Shown here: positions 31,683-33,681 of the stretch, piece by piece
How positions within the stretch are numbered: the first letter of the stretch is position 1
How the letters are laid out: every line of letters starts with the position of its first letter
Assembly (NCBI GenBank): GCA_943357745.1
Contig: CALRGN010000004.1
Span: 1-33,681 of the forward strand
Direction of reading: 5' to 3'
DNA: 33,681 nucleotides
DNA from: Candidatus Uhrbacteria bacterium
GTDB taxonomy: Bacteria > Patescibacteriota > Patescibacteriia > UBA9934
Notes under the pieces: model-generated
Database searches by the model: none
Seen by the model: the letters and a program-made list of their open reading frames with translations, nothing else
What the model was told of the DNA's origin: nothing
Made by a program: the position numbers and the translations under genes

Positions 31683-31711
31683 AGTATAGCAAAGCCCAAT
31701 AAATCATGCAA
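31683..31711 (-). promoter_or_regulatory. tuf promoter
   Basis: On the minus strand TTGCAT (31711-31706), a 17-bp spacer, then TATACT (31688-31683). The predicted start is near 31676, about 20 nt before the tuf ATG. Both hexamers match the consensus well with optimal spacing. It would drive tuf-rpsJ and, subject to the attenuator, the ribosomal genes beyond. Confidence 0.75.
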
Positions 31712-31770
31712 GGGCAATGGTGTACAACTTTGATCTTGAAGGATTTAGAGTTTGATTAGAGAAAATACCG

Positions 31771-32238
31771 TTATAAATAAAACTGCTCTTCTGCCCTCCC
31801 TTTAGCCACTAAATCTTGATTTTCTTGGGGTTTTCTCTTAATTAATTTTCGATCAGCTGGCAATCTTAGATCTATTGCCGGCGGGATGGCACTATTCAAA
31901 TTATCCATCAACTCCCCCATCTGTTCAAAATCAACTTCGGCCTCGGGGGGATCAATCTGATCAGTGGGGGCGAGGTCGATTGGATCGATCGTGACCAGGT
32001 CTGGATTGTTTTGATCGTAACTACTATCACCCTGGGTTAGTGGTTGATAGGTTGGGGATACTGATTCTAATGGGGAAATTTGCTGGACCAAATTAACTGA
32101 CCCATTATTGCTGGACAAAACTTCAAACTGCGCCAAAGTTAAGAGAATGATCGGCTCGGCTACGGTTCCATCCCAAATCACCACTCTTTCCCCGTTTTTA
32201 GCTAACTTGATTAGTCGATCAAAATTTCTGTCCGCCAT
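31771..32238 (-). CDS. Unknown 155-aa acidic protein between fusA and tuf, N-terminus resembling Phd/YefM-like antitoxin fold
   Basis: I do not recognise a defined family. The first 45 or so residues (FDRLIKLAKNGERVVIWDGTVAEPIILLTLAQFEVL) have the alternating helix/strand pattern and the EPIILLTLxxFE ending seen in Phd/YefM-type N-terminal domains, but no toxin gene lies beside it. The rest is disordered and acidic (TIDPIDLAPTDQIDPPEAEVDFEQ), with a basic stretch near the end (DRKLIKRKPQ). No membrane segment is visible. It has its own promoter and probably a leaderless mRNA; it may also be read from fusA. Its place between two elongation-factor genes suggests a translation-linked or regulatory role, as inference only. 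Confidence 0.75.
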   Translation of the reverse strand: MADRNFDRLIKLAKNGERVVIWDGTVAEPIILLTLAQFEVLSSNNGSVNLVQQISPLESVSPTYQPLTQGDSSYDQNNPDLVTIDPIDLAPTDQIDPPEAEVDFEQMGELMDNLNSAIPPAIDLRLPADRKLIKRKPQENQDLVAKGRAEEQFYL

Positions 32239-32247
32239 ATATTGGGT

Positions 32248-32276
32248 AGCTTAGGGGGAGCAAGGACGGGAGTCAA
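32248..32276 (-). promoter_or_regulatory. Promoter of the 155-aa gene
   Basis: On the minus strand TTGACT (32276-32271), a 17-bp spacer, then TAAGCT (32253-32248). The predicted start is only about 3 nt from the ATG at 32238, and no Shine-Dalgarno exists, so the transcript would be leaderless. The rest of the fusA-side spacer (32277-32394) holds a weak GGAC/GTACC stem with a T6 run, possibly a partial terminator after fusA. Confidence 0.55.
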
Positions 32277-32394
32277 GGGAGTATTCAAAAATGTACTTAA
32301 CAAATAAAGTTAGAGTGCGGGGAGAAATGTGAACTGGACAATTCTTATAAAAAATGGTACTTTGCGCGGTCCGGAATGATCTGGATCCAACATT

Positions 32395-33681
32395 CTATTT
32401 ACTGCCGTTGCGGTCTTTGATAATTTGTTCTGAGACATGGCGGGGGACTTCTTGATACTCGCCAAATTCCATGGAATAGCTGGCGCGGCCCTGTGAGAGT
32501 GAACGAACGTTGGTAGCGTAGCCAAACATTTCTGCTAGTGGGACGATCGCTCTAACGGTTTTGATATTGCCTCGCTCCCCCATTTCTTGAATTTGACCGC
32601 GCTTAGAATTTAGGTCGCCAACAATTGTACCCATAAATTCTTCCGGAGTTACTACCTCAACTTTCATCACCGGCTCTAATAACACCGGCTTAGCTAAACG
32701 CACCGCCGCTTGGAAAGCCATTGAACCGGCCATTTTGAAAGCGGCTTCATTGGAGTCAACATCATGGTAGGAACCGTCATACACGGTGACTTTAGCATTG
32801 ATGATTGGGTAACCAGCCAAGACACCACGATCACAGGCTTCTCGAGCGCCCTTGTTGATTGGGGTAATGTATTCTCTAGGAATTGAGCCGCCTTTAATTT
32901 CATCAAAGAATTGATAGCCAGTATTTTCTGGATCTTCATTCATCTCAACTCTCAACCAACAATGACCGTACTGACCACGACCACCGGACTGTTTGATGTA
33001 TCTTCCCTCCCCCTCGGCCATACCTCTGATTGCTTCTCGGTAAGAAACTTGTGGCTTACCAACCGTTACTTCTACTCCGTATTCCCGCTTCATCCGATCA
33101 ACCATAATTTCTAAATGCAGTTCTCCCATTCCGGCGATGATGGTTTGATTAGTTTCAGTATCCGTATGCACCTTGAAAGTAGGATCCTCTTCCATGAGTT
33201 TACTCAAGGCTACGCCCATCTTTTCTTGATCAGCTTTGGTTTTAGGTTCAATCGCTTGAGAGATAACTGGCTGGGCAAATTTAATTTCTTCCAGAACAAT
33301 TGGATGTTCCGGATCACACAAAGTGTTACCGGTGGCGGTACCTTTTAATCCCACGGCGGCGGCAATCTCACCTGCGAAAACTTGGTCCACCTCTTCTCTT
33401 GAATTAGCATGCAAGCGGACGATTCTGGAGATGCGCTCCTTTTCACCGGTGGTGGCATTGAGTACATAGGTTCCTGCCTTGAGGAAGCCAGAATAAACCC
33501 TAAAGAAAGCAAGTTTACCTACAAAGGGATCACTCGCAATTTTAAACGCTAAGGCGGCAAAGGGGGCGTCATCTTTTGGCTCACTCGTAAGCACGATTTC
33601 TGGATTGGCGGGATTGAAACCTTGAACCGGCGGTCTATCTAGCGGAGAAGGAAGGTAATCAACCACGGCATCAAGCATCAT
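32395..33681 (-). CDS. fusA: Elongation factor G (3' part; start lies beyond the window)
   Basis: Translocation GTPase. The visible 428 residues begin within [18 protein letters not shown], the end of the G domain, so the start is past 33681 and the track's Met is internal. Domain 2 is visible ([20 protein letters not shown]), then [22 protein letters not shown] (domain 3). Domain 4 follows ([52 protein letters not shown]), and domain 5 ([26 protein letters not shown]) ends with the usual [19 protein letters not shown]. It heads the str-type part of the run, upstream of the 155-aa gene and tuf. Confidence 0.96.
   Translation of the reverse strand: MMLDAVVDYLPSPLDRPPVQGFNPANPEIVLTSEPKDDAPFAALAFKIASDPFVGKLAFFRVYSGFLKAGTYVLNATTGEKERISRIVRLHANSREEVDQVFAGEIAAAVGLKGTATGNTLCDPEHPIVLEEIKFAQPVISQAIEPKTKADQEKMGVALSKLMEEDPTFKVHTDTETNQTIIAGMGELHLEIMVDRMKREYGVEVTVGKPQVSYREAIRGMAEGEGRYIKQSGGRGQYGHCWLRVEMNEDPENTGYQFFDEIKGGSIPREYITPINKGAREACDRGVLAGYPIINAKVTVYDGSYHDVDSNEAAFKMAGSMAFQAAVRLAKPVLLEPVMKVEVVTPEEFMGTIVGDLNSKRGQIQEMGERGNIKTVRAIVPLAEMFGYATNVRSLSQGRASYSMEFGEYQEVPRHVSEQIIKDRNGSK

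Overview
The window reads as a chromosome segment of a Candidate Phyla Radiation (Patescibacteria) bacterium. The evidence is an S10-spc ribosomal cluster that goes straight from rpsE to rplO with no rpmD (L30), a zinc-ribbon S14, a very short L24, an aspartyl-tRNA synthetase without the GAD insertion, an EF-Tu with an unusual switch I, and tight gene packing. TGA is used as a stop (topA, parA), so this is not one of the CPR lineages that read TGA as glycine. A finer placement is not possible from sequence alone.

Layout. 1-1515: 3' part of topA (+). 1510-6602: three consecutive minus-strand genes of unknown function (114, 594 and 981 aa). 6670-9919: a (p)ppGpp synthetase/hydrolase (+) converging on parA-parB (-), with both stop codons inside a 24-bp repeat. 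9996-12316: an RNA and repeat-rich region with tRNA-Leu(CAA), a CAU tRNA, mutM, a GC-rich foreign-looking membrane-protein gene with its own strong promoter, initiator tRNA-fMet with terminator, and a foldback (MITE-like) inverted repeat with a solo arm at mutM. 12317-13324: two small membrane proteins. 13302-33681: a single run of minus-strand genes. In transcription order these are fusA (partial), a 155-aa unknown, tuf, rpsJ, a 381-nt structured leader with an intrinsic terminator, rplC-D-W-B, rpsS, rplV, rpsC, rplP, rpmC, rpsQ, rplN-X-E, rpsZ, rpsH, rplF, rplR, rpsE, rplO, secY, adk, map, ruvX, recO, aspS, scpA, scpB, a D-Ala-D-Ala carboxypeptidase and a small-multidrug-export-family protein.

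How it works together. The long minus-strand cluster joins translation (ribosomal proteins, EF-G, EF-Tu, AspRS), protein export and N-terminal processing (SecY, Map), nucleotide balance (Adk), recombination (RuvX, RecO) and chromosome condensation (ScpAB). The best candidate for undescribed biology is the rpsJ-rplC spacer: several long hairpins with competing partners for one strand, then a stem-loop with a U-run, all read in the sense of the operon. It looks like a transcription attenuator controlling the rest of the S10-spc cluster. Other notable signals are the foldback repeat family carrying an outward promoter, the GC-rich gene island, the unknown three-gene operon, and short tandem duplications found repeatedly at gene ends (rel/parB, ruvX, rplV, the secY leader).
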